From Alphaproteobacteria bacterium (lineage in GTDB: Bacteria > Pseudomonadota > Alphaproteobacteria > ATCC43930 > CGMCC-115725): a stretch of 13,251 nucleotides of DNA. The position numbers and the translations under genes were made by a program. The notes below the pieces were generated by a model. It was given only the letters and a program-made list of their open reading frames with translations. It did no database searches and was not told the DNA's origin. Below, piece after piece: positions 13,221 through 13,251 of this stretch. Location: the NCBI GenBank assembly GCA_030039775.1, contig JASHUX010000064.1, positions 1 through 13,251 of the forward strand, given 5' to 3'. Within the stretch, counting starts at the first letter, position 1. Every line of letters begins with the position of its first letter.

Positions 13221-13251
13221 CCGGAGCCTAGGCGAAGATGGTTAACGGGAG

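Noticed and set aside
1..13251. CRISPR array, toxin-antitoxin pair, prophage or insertion sequence
   Set aside because: No regularly spaced repeats with unique spacers, no small antitoxin/toxin pair, no transposase, integrase or terminal inverted repeats were seen.

Overview
The window is a GC-rich, densely packed chromosomal segment. The protein families, the strong third-position GC (seen as long spurious reading frames on the opposite strands) and the phaA-phaB pair all suggest an alphaproteobacterium, probably a Rhizobiales or Rhodospirillales relative. That placement is inference from family resemblance, not from a marker gene. No rRNA, tRNA, CRISPR array, insertion sequence or phage gene was seen, and no stretch above about 170 bases lacks a gene.

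Layout. At 1-162 (-) is the N-terminus of a LysE-type exporter, cut by the window edge. A glutathione peroxidase (285-785, +) converges on a small multi-pass membrane protein (782-1276, -). Next is a four-gene + strand unit (1444-6167): an ABC ATPase, a six-helix permease, a membrane-anchored GldG-like auxiliary protein and a DUF4340 protein. This is the Gld-type ABC system known from Bacteroidota gliding, here in a non-gliding type of genome. A hairpin closes it (6179-6198). A GMC-family flavin oxidoreductase (6277-7902, +) overlaps tail-to-tail with a GNAT acetyltransferase (7884-8435, -). A tandem universal stress protein (8537-9379, +) meets a secreted PEBP-like protein (9382-9774, -). An orphan 90-residue membrane protein (9843-10115, +) precedes phaA (10201-11382) and phaB (11452-12174), which turn acetyl-CoA into (R)-3-hydroxybutyryl-CoA. 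A degenerate heptad repeat separates phaA from phaB. The last gene (12149-13220, -) is an OafA-type membrane acyltransferase broken by one apparent frameshift near its N-terminus.

The genes fall into separate functional blocks: peroxide and stress defence (peroxidase, Usp), envelope or transport (LysE, ABC unit, PEBP, acyltransferase) and carbon storage (phaAB). All four convergent pairs overlap or nearly touch at their stop codons, leaving no room for ordinary terminators between them. I do not see a convincing new defence or mobile system. The least understood items are the Gld-like ABC unit, the phaA-phaB spacer repeat and the two small membrane proteins.
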